Below are positions 26,427 through 34,388 of a DNA stretch of 64,000 nt, piece after piece. The translations under genes and the position numbers were made by a program. The DNA comes from Mycolicibacterium chubuense NBB4. Its GTDB lineage: Bacteria > Actinomycetota > Actinomycetes > Mycobacteriales > Mycobacteriaceae. Every line of letters starts with the position of its first letter. Within the stretch, counting starts at the first letter, position 1. The stretch is from NCBI RefSeq assembly GCF_000266905.1, contig NC_018027.1:3782001-3846000 (forward strand), read 5' to 3'. The notes beneath the pieces were generated by a model. It searched no databases. It was given only the letters and a program-made list of their open reading frames with translations, and was not told where the DNA came from.

Positions 26427-27301
26427 GCTCCTCGACGCCACGCCCCCGCGTCGTCGTCGTCGACGGCGTGCCGATGTCGGCGCTCGTCTCGCAGGCGGCC
26501 GATCCCCGCGCGGTGATCGTCGCCGTGCACGGCGGTGCGACGTCGTCGGCATACTTCGACTGTCCGGGTCACCCGGACTTGTCTCTGCTGCGCTCGGCGG
26601 CCGCCCGCGGGTACACCACGATCGCACTCGACCGGCCGGGCTACGGCATGTCGGCGGTCTATGCGAACGAGTTCGCCGACGCCGCCCGGCGGGTGCAGTT
26701 CGCGTTCGGTGCCGTGGATCAGATCCTCGCCGACAGCAGCAGGGGCGCAGGGTTTTTCCTTCTCGGCCACTCGGCGGGCTGCGAGCTCGCCCTGCGAATG
26801 GCCACGTCGCGGGACGACGTGATCGGCGTCGAGCTGGCGGGCACGGGTATCCGCTACAGCGCCCCGGCGAAGGAGGTGATCAGCCAGGCGACGCTGACCT
26901 CACGGCCGGCCGGGCTGCGCGACCTGCTGTGGCAGCCGACAGACCTCTATCCGGCCGAGGTGCTCACCGGTGGTCTGTCGTCCCCGGGTGCGGCCTACGA
27001 AGCTGAGGTCACCGCCAACTGGGCGCGCCGTGACTTCCCGGCGATCGCCGCGCGCGTCACCGTGCCGGTCCAGTACAGCGTCGCCGAGCACGAAAAGGTC
27101 TGGGAGTCCACGCCCGGAGCCCTCGACGCGGTCGCGGCGCTGTTCACGGCGTCGCCGCGCGTTGCGGTGAACGCGATGCCGCGCAGCGGACACAACCTCA
27201 GCGTCGGCCTGTCGGCCGGTGAGTACCACCGCAGGGTGATCTCGTTCGTCGAAGAATGCATCGCGGGCGATCGCGAGCCAACGGAAGTGGAGGCGGGATG
27301 A
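26423..27301 (+). CDS. Alpha/beta hydrolase
   Basis: The 292-residue protein shows VAVHGG (oxyanion hole), LDRPGYGMS and the nucleophile elbow GHSAG with Ser117. SGHNLS near residue 258 offers the catalytic His. It starts with GTG overlapping the aldolase stop and its own stop overlaps the next gene (ATGA), so it is part of the same translational chain. It is an esterase-like or thioesterase-like enzyme; the substrate is unknown. Confidence 0.8.
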   Translation: MSSSTPRPRVVVVDGVPMSALVSQAADPRAVIVAVHGGATSSAYFDCPGHPDLSLLRSAAARGYTTIALDRPGYGMSAVYANEFADAARRVQFAFGAVDQILADSSRGAGFFLLGHSAGCELALRMATSRDDVIGVELAGTGIRYSAPAKEVISQATLTSRPAGLRDLLWQPTDLYPAEVLTGGLSSPGAAYEAEVTANWARRDFPAIAARVTVPVQYSVAEHEKVWESTPGALDAVAALFTASPRVAVNAMPRSGHNLSVGLSAGEYHRRVISFVEECIAGDREPTEVEAG

Positions 27302-28122
27302 TGCGTGTCGGATTCATCGGACTGGGCAGCCAGGGCGGCCCGATGGCGCGGCGAATCGCCGAAGGCGGTTTCGAGACCACGCTGTGGGCCCGCCGCCAGG
27401 CGAGTCTGGACCCGTTCGCCGACACCCCTGCCAAGACGGCGGCCACGCCCTCGGAGCTGGCGGCCGCCAGCGACCTGGTGTGCCTGTGCGTGGTGGGCGA
27501 CGACGACGTCCGCGAGGTCCTCGAGGGCAAGACCGGGGTGCTGGCCGGCCTCGCCGAGGGCGGGATCGTCGCGATCCACAGCACGGTGCACCCCGACACC
27601 TGCCGCGAGATCGCCCGAAAGGCCGCCGCACAGGGGGTTTCGGTGCTCGATGCACCGGTCAGCGGCGGTGGGCCGGCGGTCGAGCAGGGCACTCTGCTGG
27701 TCATGGTCGGTGGCGACGAGGACGTCCTCGATCGTTGCCGGCCGGTGTTCGAGACCTACGCCGACCCGATCGTGCATCTCGGGCCGCTCGGCGCCGGCCA
27801 GAACACCAAGATCCTCAACAACCTGCTGTTCAGCGCGAATCTCGGCAGCGCCGTGTCCACCCTGGAGTTGGGCGAGGCACTCGGGGTCGCGCGGGACAAA
27901 CTGGTCGAGGTGCTGAACCGCGGCTCGGCCACCAGCAAGGCGGTGGGCAGCATCTCGATGTTCGGCGGCACCCTCGACGGGCTGGCCCCGATCGCCGGTG
28001 CTCTGCTGCAGAAGGACGTACGGCATGCGGCCAGCCTGGCCGCCGCCGCGAAGGCGCCGGAGGGAGCGGTGTTCACCGCTGCCGATGCGGCGCTGGAGGC
28101 GATGGGCCACAGGCGGCGATGA
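27298..28122 (+). CDS. HIBADH-like NAD(P)-dependent dehydrogenase
   Basis: The 274-residue protein has the nucleotide-binding GFIGLGSQGGPMARRI, then VLDAPVSGGGPAVEQGTL, the substrate-binding region of beta-hydroxyacid dehydrogenases. GQNTKILNN holds the catalytic Lys. Family members oxidise 3-hydroxy acids such as 3-hydroxyisobutyrate. GGAGG precedes two adjacent ATGs (27298, 27301); the first overlaps the upstream stop. The next gene is a paralogue, so a duplication probably gave two enzymes with related substrates. Confidence 0.85.
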   Translation: MMRVGFIGLGSQGGPMARRIAEGGFETTLWARRQASLDPFADTPAKTAATPSELAAASDLVCLCVVGDDDVREVLEGKTGVLAGLAEGGIVAIHSTVHPDTCREIARKAAAQGVSVLDAPVSGGGPAVEQGTLLVMVGGDEDVLDRCRPVFETYADPIVHLGPLGAGQNTKILNNLLFSANLGSAVSTLELGEALGVARDKLVEVLNRGSATSKAVGSISMFGGTLDGLAPIAGALLQKDVRHAASLAAAAKAPEGAVFTAADAALEAMGHRRR

Positions 28123-28158
28123 ACGCTTGCGTCGCGACGAGCCCTCGGGCGAGGAGCC

Positions 28159-28998
28159 ATGGATGAAGAGCAGAAGACCATGAGCACGGTGGGCTTCGTG
28201 GGCGCCGGGCGCATGGGTGCGCCCATGGTCCGCCGCCTCGCCGAGGCCGGCCACGACGTGCGAGCGCTCGGCCGCACCAGCGAGAAGCGAAGAGCGGTGC
28301 AGGAACTCGGTGCACACGCGGTGAGCGAGCCAGGCGAGGTCGCCGACGGCGCAGACGTGGTCGTCGTATGCGTGTTCACCGACGACCAGGTCCGTGAAGT
28401 CTGTCTCGACGGCGGCTTACTCGACGCGATGCCTACCGGCTCCGTGCTGGTCGTCCACACCACGGGAAGTCCTCGCACGGTCGAGGAGCTCGCCGCCCGC
28501 CGGCCTGAAGTCGCGGTGCTCGACGCCCCGGTCAGCGGCGGACCGCACGACATCGCCGCCGGGCACATCACGCTGTTCGTGGGCGGCGACGATGCTGCCG
28601 TCGAGCGCGCCCGACCGGTTCTGGCCGCTTACGGCGAACCGATCGTGCACGTCGGCCGGCCGGGCGCCGGGCAGTGGGTGAAACTCATCAACAACACGCT
28701 CTTCGGGGCGCAACTCGGCATGCTGCGCGAAGCGGTGTCCTTCGGCGGCCGGGTCGGCGTCGACGAGACCGGCCTGCTCTCGGCGATCGGACACGGCAGT
28801 GCCGCGAGCCGGGTGATCGGCCTGGTCGAGGCCAGGGGCTCGGTGCAGTCGTTCATCGACTCCGTCGGGGAGTTCATCGGCAAAGACATCGCCGTGGTGC
28901 GCGGGATCGCCGCAGAGACCGGCAACAGCCTCGGCGCCCTCGAAGGCCTGCTGGACACCGTGGTGGGTGAAGACGCACTGTCCGAGTCGAACCGATGA
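28159..28998 (+). CDS. HIBADH-like NAD(P)-dependent dehydrogenase
   Basis: The 279-residue paralogue of the preceding gene has GFVGAGRMGAPMVRRL, LDAPVSGGPHDIAAG and GQWVKLINN with the catalytic Lys. It should oxidise a 3-hydroxy acid or reduce the matching semialdehyde. The start at 28159 has GAGGAG just 2 bp upstream, which is tight; an ATG at 28180 is an alternative that would still keep the Rossmann motif. The 36-bp gap before it holds a short sequence repeated from 24739. Confidence 0.83.
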   Translation: MDEEQKTMSTVGFVGAGRMGAPMVRRLAEAGHDVRALGRTSEKRRAVQELGAHAVSEPGEVADGADVVVVCVFTDDQVREVCLDGGLLDAMPTGSVLVVHTTGSPRTVEELAARRPEVAVLDAPVSGGPHDIAAGHITLFVGGDDAAVERARPVLAAYGEPIVHVGRPGAGQWVKLINNTLFGAQLGMLREAVSFGGRVGVDETGLLSAIGHGSAASRVIGLVEARGSVQSFIDSVGEFIGKDIAVVRGIAAETGNSLGALEGLLDTVVGEDALSESNR

Positions 28999-29045
28999 CA
29001 GGAGGCGAAACGCTCGACCCAAAGCGACAGTGCTGGATCGCAGCA

Positions 29046-29062
29046 ACTGTTAGCGTTACAGT
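29046..29062. promoter_or_regulatory. Palindrome ACTGTTA-GCG-TTACAGT upstream of the P450 pair
   Basis: Arms of 7 bp match at 6 positions around a 3-bp centre. The site sits in the 118-bp gap before the tandem P450 operon, 54 bp from the start codon. It differs from the other operator motifs in the window. A TetR-type repressor would be a plausible ligand. Confidence 0.45.
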
Positions 29063-29116
29063 CGATTCGCCTCTCGTAAAGCTTCCGGCCTCCAGCCCGC
29101 CGTGAAGGAGGAACCC

Positions 29117-30319
29117 ATGGCCGCGCCCGAACTCCGCTTCGATCCTGTCGCTCAGGACTACTTCGACAATCCGTACGAGATCTACCGACGGATGCGCGAC
29201 GAAGCTCCCATCTACTACGACGCAGAGCAAGACTTCTACGCGCTGACCCGGCACGCCGATGTGGCAGCGGCGTTCAAGGATTACGAGTCGTTCTCCTCGG
29301 CCCGCGGATGCGACCTCGGGATGGTGCGCTCCGGTGAGGTGCCGCAGAAGTCGATCATCTTCATGGACCCGCCGGATCACCGCCACATGCGGAGCCTGCT
29401 CAACAAAGCGTTCACGCCGCGGGCCATTCAGTCGCAGCGCGACACCGTCACAGAACTGGTCGAGCACTACCTCGCGAAGGCGGACCCGAACAATTTCGAC
29501 GTCGTGCAGGACTTCTCCGGGCCGTTCCCCGTCGAGGTGATCACCCGGATGGCGGGGGTGCCGGAGGACTTCCGCCAGCAGGTCCGCCACTGGATCGACA
29601 CGAGCCTGCAGCGCGAGCCCGGGCAGATCTCGTGGAGTGAAGAGAACATGAAGGCCAACATCGACTCCGGTGTCTACTACTACGGCCTGGTCCTGGAACG
29701 TCGCGAGAACCCGCAGGACGACATGATCAGCCGGCTGATCGCGGCCGAGATCCCCTGCGAGAACGGCGAGATGCGCAAACTCGACGACGTCGAGATCGCC
29801 GGCTTCGCGACTCTGCTCGGCGGCGCCGGAGCGGAGACGGTGACCAAGTTGGTGGGCAGCGCGGTGGTCGTGTTCGCCGAACACCCCGATCAATGGCAGA
29901 TGCTGCTCGACGACCGCAGCAAGATCCCCGATGCCGTCGAGGAACTGTTGCGGTATGTCGGCCCGGTCCAGTACAACGTGCGCTACAGCCTCAGAGACGT
30001 GGAGTTGCCCAGCGGCACCGTGCCCGCCAACAAGCCGGTGTTCCTGATGGGCGCCTCCGCCAACCGGGATCCGCGCGCGTTCGACGATGCCGAGACGTTC
30101 GACATCACCCGCGACCGGTCGCAGGCCCAGAACCTCGGGCTCGGTTACGGCATCCACAGCTGCCTCGGCGCAGCGTTGGCCCGCATGGAAAGCGCTATCG
30201 CGCTGGATCACCTGCTCGACTTCATGCCGCGTTTCGAGGTGGACTTCGACGGTCTGGAGCGCGTGCACATGCAGAATGTCGCAGGTTTCCACCACGTCCC
30301 CGTGAAGGTGTTGCGATGA
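29117..30319 (+). CDS. Cytochrome P450
   Basis: The 400-residue P450 has GAGAET at 236-241 in the I-helix, the ExxR pair Glu276/Arg279 and the heme loop LGYGIHSCLGAALAR with Cys349. The ATG at 29117 follows AAGGAGG; an upstream GTG at 29102 lies before this ribosome site and is not chosen. A ferredoxin gene overlaps its stop, and a second similar P450 follows. The three form a compact cassette P450-ferredoxin-P450 in which one ferredoxin could feed both enzymes. Confidence 0.93.
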   Translation: MAAPELRFDPVAQDYFDNPYEIYRRMRDEAPIYYDAEQDFYALTRHADVAAAFKDYESFSSARGCDLGMVRSGEVPQKSIIFMDPPDHRHMRSLLNKAFTPRAIQSQRDTVTELVEHYLAKADPNNFDVVQDFSGPFPVEVITRMAGVPEDFRQQVRHWIDTSLQREPGQISWSEENMKANIDSGVYYYGLVLERRENPQDDMISRLIAAEIPCENGEMRKLDDVEIAGFATLLGGAGAETVTKLVGSAVVVFAEHPDQWQMLLDDRSKIPDAVEELLRYVGPVQYNVRYSLRDVELPSGTVPANKPVFLMGASANRDPRAFDDAETFDITRDRSQAQNLGLGYGIHSCLGAALARMESAIALDHLLDFMPRFEVDFDGLERVHMQNVAGFHHVPVKVLR

Positions 30320-30516
30320 CCCGGAAGGTCGAAGTCGATTTCGGGCTCTGCGAGAGCAACGGGGTGTGCATGGGCATCATCCCGGAGGTGTTCGAGCTCG
30401 ACGAAAACGATTACCTGCATGTGTTGTCCGACGAGGTGACCCCCGAGAACGAGCAGCAGATCAGGGAAGCCGTCCGTCAGTGCCCGCGCCAAGCGATCTC
30501 GATCCGCGACGAATGA
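30316..30516 (+). CDS. Small P450-type ferredoxin, single [3Fe-4S] type
   Basis: The 66-residue protein has the pattern C-x2-N-x2-C...CP (Cys12, Asn15, Cys18, Cys56). Asn sits at the variable position. It overlaps the P450 genes on both sides by 4 bp (ATGA twice), so the three are made in fixed proportion. It is the probable electron donor of the tandem P450s. Confidence 0.9.
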   Translation: MTRKVEVDFGLCESNGVCMGIIPEVFELDENDYLHVLSDEVTPENEQQIREAVRQCPRQAISIRDE

Positions 30517-31721
30517 CGACATCGGCAGAGCTCGTCTTCGATCCGTTCTCCGAGGAGTTCTTCAACGGCCCGTGGGAGATCTACCGGCGCATGCGGGAGG
30601 AGGCGCCGGTCTACTACAACGCGGACTACGACTTCTATGCGTTGTCCCGGCACGAGGACGTCGCCGCGGCCTTCAAGGATTTCCAGACATACTCTTCGGC
30701 ATACGGTCTCGATCTCGCGACGGTGAAGGCGGACGAACCTCTCCCCGTGAAGATGATCATCATCATGGATCCCCCCGAACACCGGCAGATGCGCAGCCTC
30801 GTCAACAAGGTCTTCACCCCCCGCGCGATCGGCAATCTCAAGCCCATGGTCGCAGCGACGATCGATCGCTACATCTCCCGGGTCGACCCCGAACGCTTCG
30901 ACGTGGTTGGCGACTTCTCCGCCCTGTTCCCCGTGGAAGTGATCACCGAGATGCTCGGTGTCCCGCAGGACGACCGGCAGAAGGTCCGGCAGTGGGTGGA
31001 CACGTCGCTGCACCGCGAGCCCGGCCAGATCGAGATGTCCGACGAGGGCATGCAGGCCGTCGCCGAACTGATGGGGCTGTACTACAACATCATTCAAGAA
31101 CGTCGAGCCGAACCCAGCGACGACATGTTCAGCCGGTTGATCGCCGCCGAGGTGGAGCGGGAAGACGGTGAGAAGGAATCGCTGGATGACTTCGAGATCG
31201 CCGGATTCGCAACGCTTCTGGGCGGTGCCGGCGCCGAGACGGTGACGAAGCTGGTCGGCAACGCAGCGGTGACGTTCGCGCGGTTCCCCGACCAGTGGCA
31301 GAAGCTGCTCGAGGACCGCAGCAAGATCCCGGCCGCAGTCGAGGAACTGCTGCGTTACGAGGCGCCGAACCAGTACAACGTGCGCAGGTCGATGAGAGAG
31401 GTCCGGCTGCACGGTGTCACGATCCCGGCGGGCAAACCCGTGTTCCTGCTCGGCGGCTCGGCGAACCGAGACCCCGAGGCGTTCACCGACGCCGACGTGT
31501 TCGACATCGACCGGGACCGGACCGAGGCGCAGAACCTAGGCTTCGGCTACGGCGTGCACAGTTGTCTGGGTGCCGCGCTGGCCCGCATGGAAAGCGCGAT
31601 CGCGCTCGAGCGCCTCCTGGACTTCATGCCGCGCTACGAGGTGTTGTGGGATCGATGCGAGCGGGTGGCAGCGCAGAACGTCGCCGGCTGGTCCAGCGTC
31701 CCCGTCCACGTCACCCGGTAG
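30513..31721 (+). CDS. Cytochrome P450, paralogue of the preceding one
   Basis: The 402-residue P450 is closely similar to the one at 29117-30319 over its whole length, including EEFFNGPWEIYRRMREEAPVYYN at the start, LLGGAGAETVTK in the I-helix and FGYGVHSCLGAALARMES with Cys351. The pair clearly arose by duplication. It likely acts on the same or a successive intermediate. It is followed 4 bp later by an alpha/beta hydrolase gene. Confidence 0.93.
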   Translation: MTTSAELVFDPFSEEFFNGPWEIYRRMREEAPVYYNADYDFYALSRHEDVAAAFKDFQTYSSAYGLDLATVKADEPLPVKMIIIMDPPEHRQMRSLVNKVFTPRAIGNLKPMVAATIDRYISRVDPERFDVVGDFSALFPVEVITEMLGVPQDDRQKVRQWVDTSLHREPGQIEMSDEGMQAVAELMGLYYNIIQERRAEPSDDMFSRLIAAEVEREDGEKESLDDFEIAGFATLLGGAGAETVTKLVGNAAVTFARFPDQWQKLLEDRSKIPAAVEELLRYEAPNQYNVRRSMREVRLHGVTIPAGKPVFLLGGSANRDPEAFTDADVFDIDRDRTEAQNLGFGYGVHSCLGAALARMESAIALERLLDFMPRYEVLWDRCERVAAQNVAGWSSVPVHVTR

Positions 31722-31725
31722 GACG

Positions 31726-32505
31726 ATGCGTTTCGTGTTCGTCCACGGCGGCTTCCACGCCGCCTGGTGCTGGGAGCGCACGATCACCGCACTCGAAGCG
31801 CTCGGCCACGACGCCGTCGCCGTCGACCTGCCCGGCCACGGCACCCGCGTGCACGAGGAGTCCACACTGGCCAACCGGTGCGAGGCGATCGTGTCGGCGC
31901 TCGAGGCCGGCGGCGCGGGACACAGTGTGCTGGTGGGACATTCGGGCGGCGGTTTCGACGCCACACTCGCCGCCGACGCCAGGCCGGATCTCGTGGGACA
32001 CATCGTGTATCTCGCCGCCGCCCTGCCCCGGGAGGGGCGCACCTATCCCGAGGCGATGGCCATGCGCGATGAAGACGACGAGCTGGGCGAGCAGTTCGAC
32101 GGGGATGTCGGGGCGATGTTGAGCTATCTCCATTTCGACGAGGACGGCGCGATGACGTTCGCCGACTTCGACGGCGCGTGGAGGTACTTCTATCACGACT
32201 GCGACGAGGCGACCGCGCGCTGGGCGTTCGAGCGGCTGGGGCCCGAGCGGTTCGGCGACACCACCGTCACCCCTGTCTCGGTGCCGCGGTTCTGGGAGGC
32301 CGACCTGCCGCGCAGTTTCATTGTCTGCGAACAGGATCGATCGATGCCGCGCTGGCTGGCCGACACCGTCGCGCGCCGGCTCGGCGTCACGCAGCTGTCG
32401 ATCGATGCGTCACACTCGCCGTTCCTGTCGCGCCCACGCGAGCTCGCGGAGCTGCTCGTGCACGCCACCGCCACCGAGGCGGTCGGCCCGCTGGTCCCGC
32501 ACTAG
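31726..32505 (+). CDS. Alpha/beta hydrolase (EstC/hydroxynitrile-lyase-like)
   Basis: The 259-residue protein starts MRFVFVHGGFHAAWCWERTI, typical of the small esterase branch that includes plant-type methyl esterases and hydroxynitrile lyases. The nucleophile elbow is GHSGGG with Ser73, and the late SHSPFLSRP offers the catalytic His. It is the last gene of the rightward operon. Its 3' end overlaps the convergent DUF1330 gene by 4 bp. Confidence 0.82.
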   Translation: MRFVFVHGGFHAAWCWERTITALEALGHDAVAVDLPGHGTRVHEESTLANRCEAIVSALEAGGAGHSVLVGHSGGGFDATLAADARPDLVGHIVYLAAALPREGRTYPEAMAMRDEDDELGEQFDGDVGAMLSYLHFDEDGAMTFADFDGAWRYFYHDCDEATARWAFERLGPERFGDTTVTPVSVPRFWEADLPRSFIVCEQDRSMPRWLADTVARRLGVTQLSIDASHSPFLSRPRELAELLVHATATEAVGPLVPH

Positions 32506-32786
32506 AAGCCCGAGATGATCACACCGTTGCAGTCGGCGGCGGCCTGCCGCAGCTTGACGGCTTCCTGGTAGGCGTCGGAGTAGTACCACTCCTTGGCTGC
32601 GTCGACGGATTCGAACTCCAGCACCACAGTCTGGGTGGCCGGCCACTCCCCCTCGAGCACCTCCGGGTTGTGGCCGATCGACAGCAGCGTCGCACCCGCC
32701 ATGGTCTTGCTGGCGAGCTTGCCGTACTCGGCCATGCCCGCCGGGTCCTTGACCTCCTCGGTGATGATCACATAACCCTTGGCCAC
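32502..32786 (-). CDS. DUF1330 family protein
   Basis: The 94-residue protein starts MAKGYVIITEEVKDPAGM and shows the ferredoxin-like fold of the DUF1330 family, with VVLEFESVDAAKEWYYSDAYQEAVKLR in the middle. The family has no firm biochemical role. The GTG at 32786 is preceded by AAGGAG, which decides the start. It lies 17 bp downstream of a ferredoxin in the P450 operon that starts at 34275. Confidence 0.8.
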   Translation of the reverse strand: MAKGYVIITEEVKDPAGMAEYGKLASKTMAGATLLSIGHNPEVLEGEWPATQTVVLEFESVDAAKEWYYSDAYQEAVKLRQAAADCNGVIISGF

Positions 32787-32803
32787 TCGAATGTCTCCTT
32801 CTC

Positions 32804-32995
32804 TCAGTCGATTTCGCTGATCGCCCGCTCGGGGCAGTTGTCGATCGCCTCGCGGGTCGCGGCTTCGAGCGAGGCCGGGATCTCCCCCGGATCCGCGACC
32901 GCCCACCCGTCGTCGGTCATCTCGAAGACTTCAGGACACAGCGTCAGGCACATGCCGTGCCCGGCGCAGCGGTCCTCGTCGACTCTGACCCTCAT
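32804..32995 (-). CDS. Small P450-type ferredoxin, single [3Fe-4S] type
   Basis: The 63-residue protein has C-x2-H-x2-C...CP with Cys10, His13, Cys16 and Cys54. An extra Cys20 follows. It overlaps the upstream P450 by 4 bp (ATGA) and is the obvious redox partner of that enzyme. His at the variable position matches the ferredoxin at 10109, not the two between them. Confidence 0.9.
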   Translation of the reverse strand: MRVRVDEDRCAGHGMCLTLCPEVFEMTDDGWAVADPGEIPASLEAATREAIDNCPERAISEID

Positions 32996-34275
32996 ATGAC
33001 GTCGAACTCGAGGTGCAGTTCGGTGAGCCCCCGCAGGATGTAGGTCGGGATGTACTTGTACCGCCGGGCGCCGGCGGGACCGTGCTCGCTCTCGGAGATC
33101 CGGATGTCGGAGGTGCGGTCGAGCAGTCGTTCGAGCCCCACCCGGGTCTCGGCACGGGCCAGCGGCGCTCCCGGGCAGCTGTGGATTCCGCGGCCGAAGG
33201 CCAGGTGCTGACGCGCGTTCTTGCGCTCCGGATCGAAGGCGTCCGGGTCTTCGAACCGGCGCGGATCCCGGTTGGCGGCACCATTGATCACCATCACGGT
33301 GGTGCCGGCACCGACGTGCTGATCCCCCACCGTGGTCGGCACCCGCGACAGCCGGAAGTCCCCCTTGACGGGACTCTCGATGCGCAGGCACTCCTCGATG
33401 AAGTTCGGTAGCAGACTACGGTCGCCGCGCAGCTTCGCCTGGATGTCGGGGCGGTCACCCAGCACCTTGAGCGCGGTGCTGAGCAGCCGGACGGTGGTCT
33501 CCTGCCCCGCCGAGAAGACGTTCGTGGCCACGCGCACCACATCGCCGACGTCGGGCATCGTGCCGTCGGGGAACGTCGCGGTCGCCAGCCCGGTCAACAC
33601 GTCGTCGCGCGGCTGCGCCCGGCGATCCTCGACGTAGGTGGCGAACACCTCGTAGAGGTACTCCAGCGGCGTCTTGGCCAGCGTTTTCTCGGCGTTGCCC
33701 AGGCCGCTGCCGTGCGTGCCCCGGGCCAGCCGGTCGATCAGTTCCGCGCGATCTTCGTCGGGCACACCGAGCAGGTCGGCGATCACGCGCAACGTGAACG
33801 GCCCGGCGAAGCCCTTGATGAACTCGCCGCGGCCCGGCGCGAGGAAGTCGTCGAGGATGTCGTCGGCGAGCTGCCACATCGCGTCCTCGTTCTCCTTGAG
33901 GCGCTTGGGGGTGATCAACCGCATGAGCAGCGCACGGTGATTGGTGTGCGTCGGCGGGTCCAGCGTGGGCAACTGGTCACTGAACGGGATCTCGTCGCGG
34001 TGCTGCTTGATCAGCTCGGTGAGATCCTCGTCCTGCCGTCCCTCCAGCGGGACCGGGAAACCGGGGAACGGACCCGTGACCGAGATGCACGACGAGAAGG
34101 ACTCGGCGTCGTTGTAGACGTCGACGGCCTCCTGCCAGCCCGTCACCATGGTGACGCCGTAGTGGTCCTCCCGGCTCACCGGGCACTTGTTGCGCAGCGC
34201 CTCGTAAAAGGTGTACGGGTCGTCGGTCAGGCGACCGTCCCGGAAGAAGTCGACCGTGGTTAGGTCCTCAGTCAT
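32992..34275 (-). CDS. Cytochrome P450
   Basis: The 427-residue P450 has SAGQETT (255-261) in the I-helix, the ExxR pair Glu295/Arg298 and the heme loop FGRGIHSCPGAPLAR with Cys367. It is not a close relative of the tandem pair upstream. It opens a three-gene leftward operon with a ferredoxin and a DUF1330 protein. GGAG lies upstream of the ATG, and a near-perfect palindromic operator lies 31 bp before the start. Confidence 0.93.
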   Translation of the reverse strand: MTEDLTTVDFFRDGRLTDDPYTFYEALRNKCPVSREDHYGVTMVTGWQEAVDVYNDAESFSSCISVTGPFPGFPVPLEGRQDEDLTELIKQHRDEIPFSDQLPTLDPPTHTNHRALLMRLITPKRLKENEDAMWQLADDILDDFLAPGRGEFIKGFAGPFTLRVIADLLGVPDEDRAELIDRLARGTHGSGLGNAEKTLAKTPLEYLYEVFATYVEDRRAQPRDDVLTGLATATFPDGTMPDVGDVVRVATNVFSAGQETTVRLLSTALKVLGDRPDIQAKLRGDRSLLPNFIEECLRIESPVKGDFRLSRVPTTVGDQHVGAGTTVMVINGAANRDPRRFEDPDAFDPERKNARQHLAFGRGIHSCPGAPLARAETRVGLERLLDRTSDIRISESEHGPAGARRYKYIPTYILRGLTELHLEFDVI

Positions 34276-34305
34276 GCGCGCTCCGTTTCACCGATCTCGT
34301 CCTAC

Positions 34306-34320
34306 GAGAACGTGATTCTC
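34306..34320. promoter_or_regulatory. Palindromic operator GAGAAC-GTG-ATTCTC
   Basis: This 15-bp copy of GAGAAY-N3-RTTCTC has near-perfect arms and lies 30 bp upstream of the leftward P450 gene. The sequence on the P450 strand just after it, GTAGGAC, could contain the -10 element. The 113-bp gap also separates this operon from the TfdA-type gene, whose 3' end is at 34389. Confidence 0.65.
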
Positions 34321-34388
34321 ATCTTTGCGTATCAGGTTTTCATACCGGCCGCACCGCGTCAATCGAGGGGGCCGGAGCCGGTGGACGC

